Positions 35,986 through 44,948 of a stretch of DNA of 64,000 nucleotides are shown here, piece by piece. Within the stretch, counting starts at the first letter, position 1, and the number at the start of each line of letters is the position of its first letter. The translations under genes and the position numbers were made by a program. The stretch is from an uncultured Polaribacter sp. (GTDB lineage Bacteria; Bacteroidota; Bacteroidia; Flavobacteriales; Flavobacteriaceae). The notes under the pieces are model-generated. The model saw nothing but the letters and a program-made list of their open reading frames with translations, searched no databases and was not told the origin of the DNA. The stretch covers positions 124,001-188,000 of the forward strand of contig CANMHT010000005.1 in assembly GCA_947497755.1 (NCBI GenBank), written 5' to 3'.

Positions 35986-37257
35986 TTGATTGTCCTAGTT
36001 CTATTATTAATTTTTACGTTATATCTACTTACTAGGGTTTGTAAATATTATTTATTAAGTCCGATTTACTTATATGTTTTATTTGCATTAGTATCTATAA
36101 TTGCATCTACTTGGTACTTTTATTTTTTTGAGAACAAGTTTTCTCTATTTAATTTAGATAATGTTAGTGAAGCTAAATTTTTAGAAGTATTAAGACTGTA
36201 TATAATTGCTTTAGTTTCTTTTATTGTAGGAGTATTAATATACTATGATGTTTCTAAAAAGAAGACAAAAAAAATTTTTAATAAATCATTTACAGATAGT
36301 CTATTTTTAGATTACAAGCTAAATAAAGGAATTAAAATAACAGGCGTTATTTTATTTTATGTAATTATAGTTTTGTATATAATTACTTATGGTAAAGGGA
36401 TTTTTATAAGAGAAGAATATTTGCCAGAAACGAATAGAGGGCTTACAATTCTTATTAAAATACTAAGTTTTGTAGAAGTAATAATTTTAGGACTGGTTTA
36501 TAAAAACCAGAAATTAGCAAGTACTATTTATTTTATTTTGTTGTTGTTAATTTCGATAGGGACTGGATCTAGATCGGTTTTTTTATTTTTTTTAGGATTT
36601 ATCTCTCTTGTTTTTATATCTAATGGAAATACACTTTTTAATAAAATTAGATTTTCAATTCATTTAGTAATATCTTTCTTATTTCTTGCCTATATAATGC
36701 AATTAAGAGAATTAGAGATGCATGGTGTAATTCCTTACTTAAAAAGTATTAGTTCTGAATCAAAAAGCTTTGTAAGAAGCTTCTTCTTTAATATCTATTA
36801 TTCGTTTATTTATGGAGTTTTTGTTACAATAAAGACGATACAAAAATCAGAATTAGATTGGAATATTATTTTTATTAGTTTAAATCCATTGCCAGGAAGT
36901 ATGGCGGGTTGGTATGATTATGCTGATAAAATGAGAATTAATATTTATGCTCCATATTCTTTACATGGAAGAATATTTAAAATGGGGTATTTTTTTACTG
37001 TAATTTACTTCTTTCTTACAGGTGTTGTTTTTTCATTTTTTGAAAGAAAAATAAGGGTCTTATTAGAAAAAAAGAAGAGAGTACTTTCTTTTATAATTGT
37101 TCTTATTTTAATGTTACATATTGTATATGCATTTGAGTATAATATGAGAGCAGCAATAAGATATATTTATTATGCTTTTTTTATTTTATTATTAGTGTAT
37201 TTAACTAATCAGATTCTTTTAAATTTACCTAAAAGGAAAAAAGAAAATGATACTTAA
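35986..37257 (+). CDS. Oligosaccharide repeat-unit polymerase (Wzy-like)
   Basis: A 423-residue multi-pass protein with at least ten membrane segments and a large central loop. It resembles the oligosaccharide repeat unit polymerase family rather than the O-antigen ligase family of its neighbour. A cluster of aromatic and basic residues falls in the loop near 265-320 (YDYADKMRINIYAPYSLHGR). There is no ATG near the start; TTG at 35986 is used, 11 bases after the wzx stop. Assignment as Wzy rests on topology and position. Confidence 0.65.
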   Translation: MIVLVLLLIFTLYLLTRVCKYYLLSPIYLYVLFALVSIIASTWYFYFFENKFSLFNLDNVSEAKFLEVLRLYIIALVSFIVGVLIYYDVSKKKTKKIFNKSFTDSLFLDYKLNKGIKITGVILFYVIIVLYIITYGKGIFIREEYLPETNRGLTILIKILSFVEVIILGLVYKNQKLASTIYFILLLLISIGTGSRSVFLFFLGFISLVFISNGNTLFNKIRFSIHLVISFLFLAYIMQLRELEMHGVIPYLKSISSESKSFVRSFFFNIYYSFIYGVFVTIKTIQKSELDWNIIFISLNPLPGSMAGWYDYADKMRINIYAPYSLHGRIFKMGYFFTVIYFFLTGVVFSFFERKIRVLLEKKKRVLSFIIVLILMLHIVYAFEYNMRAAIRYIYYAFFILLLVYLTNQILLNLPKRKKENDT

Positions 37258-38470
37258 AAAAAACAATATAACTTTTTCTATACTCTACTTATTCTTTTTA
37301 TTTCCATTAATTCCAAATAGAGTAAAAGGATTGCCAGTAATTTTTTTATTGATTTGGGGAGTTTTTGTATTTATAAAGAGTAAAGTGAGAAGTTATCCAT
37401 ATAAAAAAGTATTATTCATCTCATCTTTATACTTACTTTATCTTATTAGCTTACTTTATACAGAAAACTTAAAAAATATTGATAAAATTTTATCAACAAG
37501 ATTATCTTTGTTAGTTGTTCCTTTAGCTTTTGGTTTTCTTTACCAAGAAGTAAAAAAAATCAGGTTTAAAGATGTTGTTGTTTTTATAAAAGTAAATAGT
37601 GTTGTAAGTGCAATATATTCGGTATTAATATTGTCTTATTTAGGCTATTTAGGTGTTTTTAATAATGTTATCAAAATAGAGAATGCTTTAGCGTATATAA
37701 CAAACGAGATGTGGTTAATAAACCAACATCCGATTTATGGATCTTCTTTTATAGGAATATCTTTGCTGTTAACTTTGTATTATGTTGTAAGTGAGAAAGA
37801 AAAAAAGATAAGAGGTTATATTTTTTTGATAGTTATTATGATAATTACACTTTTTATTTTAACCAGAAAAAGTGTTTTAATTGCTCTCTTTTTTTCAGTT
37901 TTTAGTGGTTTTTTATTGTATAAAAAGAGGAAAAACTTTAAGAGGTATCTTATTGCTATTTTAACCGTAGTTTTATTAGTTTTTGTTTTTTCAAAAACAG
38001 TTAGCAACCGGTTTTATGAACTTATTGACAAAGAAACCTATACAAGAATAAATAAAGAAAGTTCAACCAGTTTAAGATATACAATTTATCTTAGTAGTAT
38101 AAAAGCAATTCTTAAATCTCCTATTATTGGTTATGGAGTTGGAGATGTTAAACCTGAACTAAAAAAATATTATCAAAAAACATCTGCTGAGATGATTTAT
38201 TATAATTCACATAACCAATACTTAAGCTTTTATTTAGCCACAGGTATTTTTGGATTTTTATTATTGTGGATTATCATGCTTAAAACCATTTTTTTAGCAG
38301 TAAAAAAGCAAAAGATGGTATTGTTATTATTATCTGTATTTTTTTCAGTTTTAATGTTGTTTGAAAATATATTAGAAAGACAATCGGGAGTGATTTTATT
38401 TTCGTTTTATATGTGTTTATTAACATTTACTAATTTTGAAAAAAAGAAAATAACTAATGAAGCAAGATAG
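37247..38470 (+). CDS. O-antigen ligase family protein (Wzy_C)
   Basis: A 407-residue membrane protein with about ten to twelve hydrophobic segments and the Wzy_C/WaaL signature in the long periplasmic loop: GYGVGDVKPELKKYYQK and YNSHNQYLSFYLATGIFG (near 297-330). It may be the ligase that attaches the polymer, or the true polymerase with the preceding protein in the other role. It overlaps its neighbours by 11 and 14 bases. Confidence 0.78.
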   Translation: MILKKNNITFSILYLFFLFPLIPNRVKGLPVIFLLIWGVFVFIKSKVRSYPYKKVLFISSLYLLYLISLLYTENLKNIDKILSTRLSLLVVPLAFGFLYQEVKKIRFKDVVVFIKVNSVVSAIYSVLILSYLGYLGVFNNVIKIENALAYITNEMWLINQHPIYGSSFIGISLLLTLYYVVSEKEKKIRGYIFLIVIMIITLFILTRKSVLIALFFSVFSGFLLYKKRKNFKRYLIAILTVVLLVFVFSKTVSNRFYELIDKETYTRINKESSTSLRYTIYLSSIKAILKSPIIGYGVGDVKPELKKYYQKTSAEMIYYNSHNQYLSFYLATGIFGFLLLWIIMLKTIFLAVKKQKMVLLLLSVFFSVLMLFENILERQSGVILFSFYMCLLTFTNFEKKKITNEAR

Positions 38471-39551
38471 CATTCAATCAATTTTATTGATTGGCCCTTT
38501 TCCTGATCCAATCTCTGGGGTATCTTTAGCGAATAAAGTAGTAAAAGAACAGCTGAATGCTTCCGAAAAATATAAAGTGTCAGTAATTAATACTTCATAC
38601 AAACACTTTGACGAAAATTTAGGAGCTTTTTCTTTTAGTAAAATGATTTTTTATTTAGGGTTAAACTTCAAAGTATTTAAGGTTATTAAAAACAAAAAAA
38701 TATATATTACACCTGGTCAAACTTTTTTTGGCATAGTTAAATATGCTCCTTTTATTTTACTGTCTAGTTGGTTAAAAAAAGAATTGATAATACATGTGCA
38801 CGGAAACTATTTATTAAAAGAATATGAGTTATTATCAGGGAGTAAAAAAAGAATTTTCAAATCTCTATTAACAAAATTTAATAAAGGAATTGTTCTATCT
38901 GATTCGTTGAAAGATAATTTATTACCATTTATTAATCCTAAAAAAATATATTCACTACCTAATTTTGCTCAAAACTATCTTTGGCATCCTAAAGTAGAAG
39001 AAAAAACAACTTCTGAGTTGCGTATAGTCTTTTTAAGTAACTTAATGAAAGAGAAAGGAATTCTACTGCTATTAAAGGCATTAATAGAAATGCAAGAGAA
39101 AGGGATTTATTTTAAAGTCAAAATTGCAGGAAATGTAGATGCAAATACAGAAAAAGAGACTAAACCTTTAATTAAAGAGATAAAAAATATAGAATATTTA
39201 GGAGTGGTTAAAGGTCAAGATAAAAGAGATTTATTAACTTGGAGCAATGTGTTTGTTTTACCCACTTTTTATAAGATGGAAGGACAACCAATTTCAATAT
39301 TAGAAGCAATGGCAACTAAAAATGTTGTAATAACTACGAATCATGCAGGAATTAAAGATATTTTTACAGATCAAAAGAATGGTTTTTTTGTTTCTAAAAA
39401 AAAGACAGAAGATATAGTTGACAAATTAACTTATTTATCTAAAAACCTTGAAGAGATTCATAGAATATCGAACTATAATGAAAGTTTTTTCCTACAGAAT
39501 TTTACAGAAGATAAATTTAGTAGTAACTTATTAAAAATTCTTAATAATTAA
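38457..39551 (+). CDS. Glycosyltransferase family 4 (GT-B)
   Basis: A 364-residue GT-B protein. The C-terminal nucleotide-sugar-binding half has FLSNLMKEKGILLLLKAL and the EGQPISILEAMATKNVVITTNHAGIKDI segment (given in part; near 275-302), with the EX7E-type Glu. It adds one sugar of the repeat unit at the cytosolic face; donor and acceptor are unknown. It overlaps the ligase-like gene by 14 bases and the acetyltransferase by one. Confidence 0.88.
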   Translation: MKQDSIQSILLIGPFPDPISGVSLANKVVKEQLNASEKYKVSVINTSYKHFDENLGAFSFSKMIFYLGLNFKVFKVIKNKKIYITPGQTFFGIVKYAPFILLSSWLKKELIIHVHGNYLLKEYELLSGSKKRIFKSLLTKFNKGIVLSDSLKDNLLPFINPKKIYSLPNFAQNYLWHPKVEEKTTSELRIVFLSNLMKEKGILLLLKALIEMQEKGIYFKVKIAGNVDANTEKETKPLIKEIKNIEYLGVVKGQDKRDLLTWSNVFVLPTFYKMEGQPISILEAMATKNVVITTNHAGIKDIFTDQKNGFFVSKKKTEDIVDKLTYLSKNLEEIHRISNYNESFFLQNFTEDKFSSNLLKILNN

Positions 39552-40105
39552 TGATTCATCAAGATTTAAAAAACTTTAAATTGCCAAAAAACTTTAGAGG
39601 AAGAAGTGCTATTGTAGTCCAATTGTGGTGGATAATTCAAGCGACTTTTTTTAGATGGTCTCCGCAATTTTTATATGGCTGGAGAAGGTTTTTATTGCGT
39701 TTATTTGGTGCTCAAATAGGTACAAAAGCAATTATACGTCCAACAGCAATTATTACTTACCCATGGAAAGTGAAAATTGGAGATTATAGCTGGATTGGAG
39801 ATGATGTCACTTTGTATAGTTTAGGAAATATAACTATTGGTAATAATACGGTAATATCTCAAAAATCGTATTTATGTGCTGGGTCACATGATTATACAAA
39901 TGTAAATTTTCCAATTTTTGGAGAACCAATTGTAATTGAAGATCAATGCTGGTTAGCTACAGATGTTTATGTTGCTCCGGGAGTAACTGTACAGAAAGGA
40001 ACTGTAGTAGGCGCAAGAAGTAGTGTCTTTAAAAACCTACCTTCTAATAAAGTTTGTGTTGGTAGTCCAGTTAGAATTATTAAAGATCGATTTATTAATG
40101 GATAA
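39551..40105 (+). CDS. WcaF-like sugar O-acetyltransferase
   Basis: A 184-residue left-handed beta-helix acetyltransferase. The N-terminus (FRGRSAIVVQLWWIIQATFF in part, then SPQFLYGWRRFLLRLFGA) is the extended segment typical of WcaF. Hexapeptide repeats follow (VKIGDYSWIGDDVTLYSLGN, NITIGNNTVISQKSYLC) with a catalytic-type His (GSHDY near 117). It would O-acetylate the repeat unit. It shares 8 bases with the next gene. Confidence 0.86.
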   Translation: MIHQDLKNFKLPKNFRGRSAIVVQLWWIIQATFFRWSPQFLYGWRRFLLRLFGAQIGTKAIIRPTAIITYPWKVKIGDYSWIGDDVTLYSLGNITIGNNTVISQKSYLCAGSHDYTNVNFPIFGEPIVIEDQCWLATDVYVAPGVTVQKGTVVGARSSVFKNLPSNKVCVGSPVRIIKDRFING

Positions 40106-41282
40106 AAACTCCAAAAATATACTCATTATTTCTCCTTTCTTTTACCCAGAACCGATATCTACAGGAAAGTTTAATACAGATATGGTTCTTGCATTACGAG
40201 ATCAAGGGCACCAAGTTAAAGTCTTGTGTTTTCATCCATTTTACCCAAAATGGAAAGTGGAAAAAAGTAACCATAGATTAAAAGGAGTTTCTATAATTAG
40301 AGGAGGTAAGAACTTAAAATATACCCAAAAAACTTTTGTTAGAAGAATGGTATTAGAAATAGGTTTTGCCTTTTTCATATTGCGTAAAATTTTTAAACAC
40401 CAAAAGGAGATAGATATAGTTATACCTGTTTTTCCTCCAAGTTTAGCATTCTATTTTAGTTCTTTTTTTCTTAAAAAAAGAATAAAGAAAGTTGGAATGG
40501 TACACGATTTACAAGAGATTTATTCTAACAATAAAAAAGGAATCATTTTCAAATTTATTGGTAAGTCAATTCATTATATAGAAAAGAAAACCTTTCAATC
40601 TTGCGATCAGCTAATTTTTCTTTCTAATGAAATGAAAGAAACAGCAAAACATAGCTATGATTTAGCTCCACAAAAACTGAAAGTACAGTATCCTTTTGTT
40701 ACGATTGATTTAAATAAAGAAAACAAAACAAATGATTTAAATACAATCTTTAATAAAGAAAAGAAGCATATTGTTTATTCAGGAGCATTAGGTGAAAAAC
40801 AAAACCCCAAAGAACTATATGATTTTTTTAATTATTGTAGCAATAAACTAACAAACGTAACCTTTCATTTTTTTTCTCAAGGTACACTATTTCAACATTT
40901 AAAAGATCAAAATAAAAATGACAACATCTGTTTTCATGATTTAGTTCCAAAAGAGAATATTGAAGAGCTGTATGAAAAAAGTTTTGTGCAAATTGTACCT
41001 CAAGCTACAGGTACTTCAAAGGGGTCTTTACCTTCAAAACTACCTAATCTTTTAGCTACAAAAACAAACATATTATGTATTACAGATAAAGGAAGTGAAA
41101 TAGATACTTTGTTCAAAGAAAATAAGCTTCAAAAAGTTATAAATAGCTGGGATAGAGTGCTTTTTTTAGAGAGTATTAAGGAGTTTTTATCTACAGATAC
41201 ATCAGATAATTTAAAGCAATTAGAAATATCAAATTCATTATTTAATATTAATTCAATGATTAATATTATTTTAGAGGAATAA
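40098..41282 (+). CDS. WcaI-like glycosyltransferase family 4
   Basis: A 394-residue GT-B protein starting NILIISPFFYPEPISTGKF, split by the typical YPEP loop (residues 6-24), with a C-terminal donor half (VYSGALGEKQNPKELYDF near 224-241 and GSLPSKLPNLLATK near 310-323). It resembles WcaI, the colanic-acid fucosyltransferase-type enzyme, which suits the GDP-fucose genes here, but the assignment is inferred. I start at ATG 40098. The longer frame from 40023 would overlap the acetyltransferase gene by 83 bases. Confidence 0.82.
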   Translation: MDKNSKNILIISPFFYPEPISTGKFNTDMVLALRDQGHQVKVLCFHPFYPKWKVEKSNHRLKGVSIIRGGKNLKYTQKTFVRRMVLEIGFAFFILRKIFKHQKEIDIVIPVFPPSLAFYFSSFFLKKRIKKVGMVHDLQEIYSNNKKGIIFKFIGKSIHYIEKKTFQSCDQLIFLSNEMKETAKHSYDLAPQKLKVQYPFVTIDLNKENKTNDLNTIFNKEKKHIVYSGALGEKQNPKELYDFFNYCSNKLTNVTFHFFSQGTLFQHLKDQNKNDNICFHDLVPKENIEELYEKSFVQIVPQATGTSKGSLPSKLPNLLATKTNILCITDKGSEIDTLFKENKLQKVINSWDRVLFLESIKEFLSTDTSDNLKQLEISNSLFNINSMINIILEE

Positions 41283-41293
41283 TTATAAAAAAA

Positions 41294-42649
41294 TTGAAAA
41301 AAAGATATTCCTTTTTAATCAAACCATTAATGCTGTTAATTGATTTAATCATTATTAACAGTGTTGTTTTTTATGTTTCAGACAAAGAGTATTTACTACC
41401 TAGTTTTTTAATTTATACCAACCTTTTTTGGATAGTTTCTTCTTTCTTCAGTGGGTTTTATAAGGTTTATAGGTTTACTAAATTTTTTAGGGTTCTAAGT
41501 TTATTAGTAGTTCAGTTTTCGGTTTTCTTTCTAGGCTTTTTTACCTATTTTTCTTTGTTTAGAGAAGGAGATGTAGTTAATAACCAAACAGTTATTCTTT
41601 CTACAATTTTTATTGCAATTGCAATTGTAAAATATGCATTTATTTATGCTTTAAAAAGATATAGAGCGCAAGGAAATAATTATAGAAAAGTAGTGGTTTT
41701 AGGTGGTGATGAATCTGCAAAAAAAATGATAAAACTTTTTCAAAACAAAAAAGATTTGGGATATATTGTTGAAGGTTTTTTTTCCAATAAACAATTTAAA
41801 AGTAAGCTCTATAAAGGAAATATATTAACAAGTGAAAATTTTATTCTAGAAAACGGAATTGATGAAATGTATTGTTCATTATCAGAACTAGATAAAGAAG
41901 AGGTGGAAAGAATCAATGCTTTTGCTAGTCAACATAGTATTGTTGTAAAGTTAATTCCAAATGTTAATGAATTATATAGTAAAAGTTATAGAACAGAATA
42001 CTATGATGATTCCTTTCTAGTACTTAATGTTGATAAGTTACCATTTGAACACATAGAAAATAGAATTTATAAAAGGGTATTTGATATTCTTTTTTCGCTT
42101 TTCATTATCATTTTTGTACTTACTTGGTTAACACCAATTATTTGGATTTTAATAAAATTAGAATCTAGAGGTCCAGCTTTTTTCAAACAGAAAAGAGAAG
42201 GTTTAAAAGGAGAGTTATTTGTGTGCTATAAATTTAGATCAATGAAAACGAATGTTAGTTCTGAACACAAACACACCATAAAAAATGATTCGAGAGTTAC
42301 AAAAATAGGCTCTTTTTTACGTAGAACAAGTTTAGATGAATTACCTCAGTTCTTTAACGTATTACAAGGTAACATGAGTGTTGTTGGACCAAGACCACAT
42401 TTAAAAAGTTTGTCTATTGAATATCAAAAAAATGTAAATAATTATTTAGAAAGACATGCTATGAAACCTGGTATCACTGGCTTAGCTCAAGTAAGAGGTT
42501 ATAGAGGTGAGATTAAAAAGAAGTCGGACATTAAAAATAGAATCAGGTTAGATATTTTTTATATAGAGAATTGGTCTATTTTATTAGATATTAAAATCAT
42601 ATTACAAACAGTATTTAATGTGTATACAGGAGAAGAAAAAGCCTATTAA
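41294..42649 (+). CDS. Undecaprenyl-phosphate sugar phosphotransferase (WcaJ-like, initiating)
   Basis: A 451-residue polyisoprenyl-phosphate hexose-1-phosphate transferase. Four N-terminal membrane segments (about 8-120) are followed by a CoA-binding-like Rossmann domain (about 135-235, VVVLGGDESAKKMIKLF) and a fifth segment (about 265-290). The catalytic domain has FFKQKREGLKGELFVCYKFRSMK (in part), RRTSLDELPQFFNVLQGNMSVVGPRP and PGITGLAQVRGYRG motifs. It puts the first sugar phosphate on the lipid carrier. It starts with TTG at 41294, after 11 bases of AT-rich spacer. Confidence 0.9.
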   Translation: MKKRYSFLIKPLMLLIDLIIINSVVFYVSDKEYLLPSFLIYTNLFWIVSSFFSGFYKVYRFTKFFRVLSLLVVQFSVFFLGFFTYFSLFREGDVVNNQTVILSTIFIAIAIVKYAFIYALKRYRAQGNNYRKVVVLGGDESAKKMIKLFQNKKDLGYIVEGFFSNKQFKSKLYKGNILTSENFILENGIDEMYCSLSELDKEEVERINAFASQHSIVVKLIPNVNELYSKSYRTEYYDDSFLVLNVDKLPFEHIENRIYKRVFDILFSLFIIIFVLTWLTPIIWILIKLESRGPAFFKQKREGLKGELFVCYKFRSMKTNVSSEHKHTIKNDSRVTKIGSFLRRTSLDELPQFFNVLQGNMSVVGPRPHLKSLSIEYQKNVNNYLERHAMKPGITGLAQVRGYRGEIKKKSDIKNRIRLDIFYIENWSILLDIKIILQTVFNVYTGEEKAY

Positions 42650-42651
42650 CA

Positions 42652-43422
42652 TTGTCAAAAAATAGTAAAATATCGGTTGCTATTGTTCTTTATAATGAAG
42701 AGCCAATAATCCTGCAAAAAACAATTGATTGTGTCTTACAATGTAAAAAAGTTGACAAGCTATATTTATTAGACAACTCTTCTAAACCATCTAATTTATA
42801 TAAAGAAAACTCAAAAGTAAACTATCAGTTTTTAGGAAAAAACATAGGTTTTGGAAAAGCACATAACTTAGTTTTAGAAGAAATAAAAATGACTTCTACA
42901 CACCATCTGATTTTAAATCCTGATGTGATTTTTAAAGAAGAAACGTTGGAGCATCTTGTATCGACAATAGAAAATCAAGGTGCTGTTGCAATGATAGCAC
43001 CTAAAGTATTGTATCCAAATGGAGCATTACAGTATACTGCAAGAAAAGATCCGCGATTTTTAGAGTTGATTTTTAGACGTTTAGGCATAAGAAAGAACTT
43101 TGTGCAAGCTCAAGAATACAGAAGTCAATTGGAGCAAGCATTTTTTCCAGATTTTATTCATGGTTGTTTTATGTTGTTTAAAACCAAAGACCTTATTGAT
43201 ATCAACGGGTTTGATGAGCGATATTTTTTATATATGGAAGATGCAGATATCTGTAGAAAAATTCGTTTGTCTAAGCGAAAGCTTATGTATGATCCTACTG
43301 TAAATATTACTCATATCCATAGAAAAGGTTCTGCTAAGCAACTAAAACTGGTGTTTTACCATTTAATTTCTGCAATTAAATACTTTTATAAATGGTGTTT
43401 GTTATATTTTAAGAAGCGCTAA
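42652..43422 (+). CDS. Glycosyltransferase family 2 (rhamnosyltransferase-like)
   Basis: A 256-residue GT-A enzyme with VAIVLYNEEP (residues 9-18), the metal-binding LNPDVIF (Asp in a DxD-like position, near 87-93) and the acceptor motif FDERYFLYMEDADICRKIR (near 192-210). WcaA/RfbF-type family members often move rhamnose. The start is TTG at 42652. The end overlaps the convergent response regulator by 14 bases. Confidence 0.88.
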   Translation: MSKNSKISVAIVLYNEEPIILQKTIDCVLQCKKVDKLYLLDNSSKPSNLYKENSKVNYQFLGKNIGFGKAHNLVLEEIKMTSTHHLILNPDVIFKEETLEHLVSTIENQGAVAMIAPKVLYPNGALQYTARKDPRFLELIFRRLGIRKNFVQAQEYRSQLEQAFFPDFIHGCFMLFKTKDLIDINGFDERYFLYMEDADICRKIRLSKRKLMYDPTVNITHIHRKGSAKQLKLVFYHLISAIKYFYKWCLLYFKKR

Positions 43423-44014
43423 TTATTCCAGAGTATATAGCTTTTTTTATTAATCCTGCTGATGACTTTACTTTTAATTTTGAGTAAATATTTTTCTTAT
43501 GAGATTCTACAGTGTGTTTACTAATAAAAAGTGTATCAGCAATTTCATAGACTGTTAGTTCATTAGATATTAAAGTTATAATTTCTCTTTCTCTTTTTGT
43601 TAATACCCTTTTATTAATTTCTTGAGCTGTATTAGTATTTAAATCAGGATTTATTTTGTTAATGATGATTTTTTTTTTGATAGTTTGGATTAAATCATAA
43701 GAACAGATATTTTTATTTACTGATCCATCAACAAACTTTTGTATAAAATTGTTTTTTGAGTTACTAACAACAAGTATTTTAATCTTTGGGAAAAGCTTTT
43801 TAAGCTTTTTTATAAAATCATCTCCATTAATTTCTGTAAAAACAAGATCAGTGATTATTAAATCAGGATTGAATACAGATATTTTTTTAAAAGCTTCATT
43901 TGGATTGATATAAGCTCCAACAATGTGGAATATATTTTCTTGTGATAGAGCCAGTTTCACTCCTTCTAAGAATAATTGACAAGAGTCAATTAAGAGTAGT
44001 TTAATTTTTTTCAT
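43409..44014 (-). CDS. NarL/FixJ-type response regulator, atypical receiver
   Basis: A 201-residue regulator with a receiver domain (1-120) and a LuxR-type HTH (about 135-200, RVLTKREREIITLISNELTVYEIAD in pieces). In the receiver, the phospho-accepting Asp56 is present (IITDLVF), but the second acidic residue of the metal pocket is Ser11 (IDSC instead of VDDH). No partner kinase gene is adjacent. The promoter (-7 box at 44022-44029 on the minus strand) lies within a large palindrome. It could govern the polysaccharide or the following exported proteins, but no target is proven. Confidence 0.86.
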   Translation of the reverse strand: MKKIKLLLIDSCQLFLEGVKLALSQENIFHIVGAYINPNEAFKKISVFNPDLIITDLVFTEINGDDFIKKLKKLFPKIKILVVSNSKNNFIQKFVDGSVNKNICSYDLIQTIKKKIIINKINPDLNTNTAQEINKRVLTKREREIITLISNELTVYEIADTLFISKHTVESHKKNIYSKLKVKSSAGLIKKAIYSGIISAS

Positions 44015-44021
44015 AACGATA

Positions 44022-44029
44022 CAAAAATA
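44022..44029 (-). promoter_or_regulatory. -7 promoter box of response regulator gene
   Basis: The minus strand reads TATTTTTG, an exact TAnnTTTG match, ending 7 bases before the ATG at 44014. Confidence 0.6.
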
Positions 44030-44048
44030 ACATAATTATGTTATTTTT
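44023..44048. promoter_or_regulatory. Palindromic operator candidate
   Basis: A perfect 26-bp palindrome, AAAAATAACATAA followed directly by TTATGTTATTTTT, in the divergent region between the response regulator and the tail-fibre-like gene. It overlaps the regulator's -7 box. AT-richness weakens it, but 13-bp perfect arms are unusual. Confidence 0.5.
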
Positions 44049-44092
44049 TCAAAGATAAATTATGTGGATATTTACATTAAAAAACATAGACA

Positions 44093-44938
44093 ATGAAAAA
44101 ATACATTTTAGTATTTGTGATTTCAGTTTTTGGGATGCAAATACAAGCACAAGACTTGATAAGTGGAGGAACTAACTCTTGGATATTTCATACGCCAGAT
44201 AATGGAAGCACGAATTTACATTTAGCACCAAAAATTAATGGTAATTGGGATTGGCTAAGTCAAACAATTTTTTTTGGGAATGGTAATGTAAGATTTTCAA
44301 AGAATGTAGGTATAGGTGGTATCGACCCTAACGTATCTTTAGAAGTTTTAGAAGAGATAAGAGTTAGATTAAATACTTATCTACCAGATAAAAATGTTGC
44401 CAGAATAACTGCATTAGGTTTTAGTAACACTACAGGAGCACAAAACTGGTCACTTAGAGGAGTTTATCAATATGCGAATGGAGTAAATAATAATTCTATA
44501 GGAGGTGATTTAGATTTAATAAAATCTTTAGATGGTAATACTATTTTAGGAACAAAAACAGATGGAACTCCATTAGGTTATGTTGGGTTAGGTACTGTAA
44601 ACCCAGACGAGATGCTTACTGTTAAAGGTAATATTCATACAGAGGAAGTAAGAGTAGATTTGAATGTACCACCAGATTATGTTTTTCAAAAATACTTTAC
44701 TGGAACATCTACTTTAAAAGAAGATTATAAGATGTTAACATTAGAAGAAGTGGAATCATTTGCTAAAAAAAACCATCATTTACCAGAAATACCTTCTGCT
44801 AATCAAATTAAAAATGAAGGTTTGAAATTAAAACAAATGACTGCATTACTACTTCAGAAAATTGAAGAACTAACTTTATATACTATTGAGCAAGAAAAGC
44901 GAATTAAAATGTTAGAAAAGAAACTTTTAAGAAAATAA
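44093..44938 (+). CDS. Exported tail-fibre/S74-like domain protein
   Basis: A 281-residue protein with a signal peptide ending at IQAQ (about residue 19). The middle part holds repeated short strands such as NVGIGGIDP and YVGLGTVNPDEMLTVKGNI, the tail-fibre-type GIGTxxP modules. The C-terminal block (about 195-281: DYVFQKYF, LEEVESFAKKNHHLPEIPSA, LLLQKIEELTLYTIEQEKRI) is a familiar ending of Bacteroidota surface proteins that form coiled-coil trimers. It lacks a T9SS domain. The M43 protease starts 10 bases downstream, so they probably form an operon. Confidence 0.78.
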   Translation: MKKYILVFVISVFGMQIQAQDLISGGTNSWIFHTPDNGSTNLHLAPKINGNWDWLSQTIFFGNGNVRFSKNVGIGGIDPNVSLEVLEEIRVRLNTYLPDKNVARITALGFSNTTGAQNWSLRGVYQYANGVNNNSIGGDLDLIKSLDGNTILGTKTDGTPLGYVGLGTVNPDEMLTVKGNIHTEEVRVDLNVPPDYVFQKYFTGTSTLKEDYKMLTLEEVESFAKKNHHLPEIPSANQIKNEGLKLKQMTALLLQKIEELTLYTIEQEKRIKMLEKKLLRK

Positions 44939-44948
44939 AAATATTGTT

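Noticed and set aside
40023..40097. Longer start for the WcaI-like gene
   Set aside because: It would overlap the acetyltransferase gene by 83 bases, and the extra residues do not look like a GT N-terminus.
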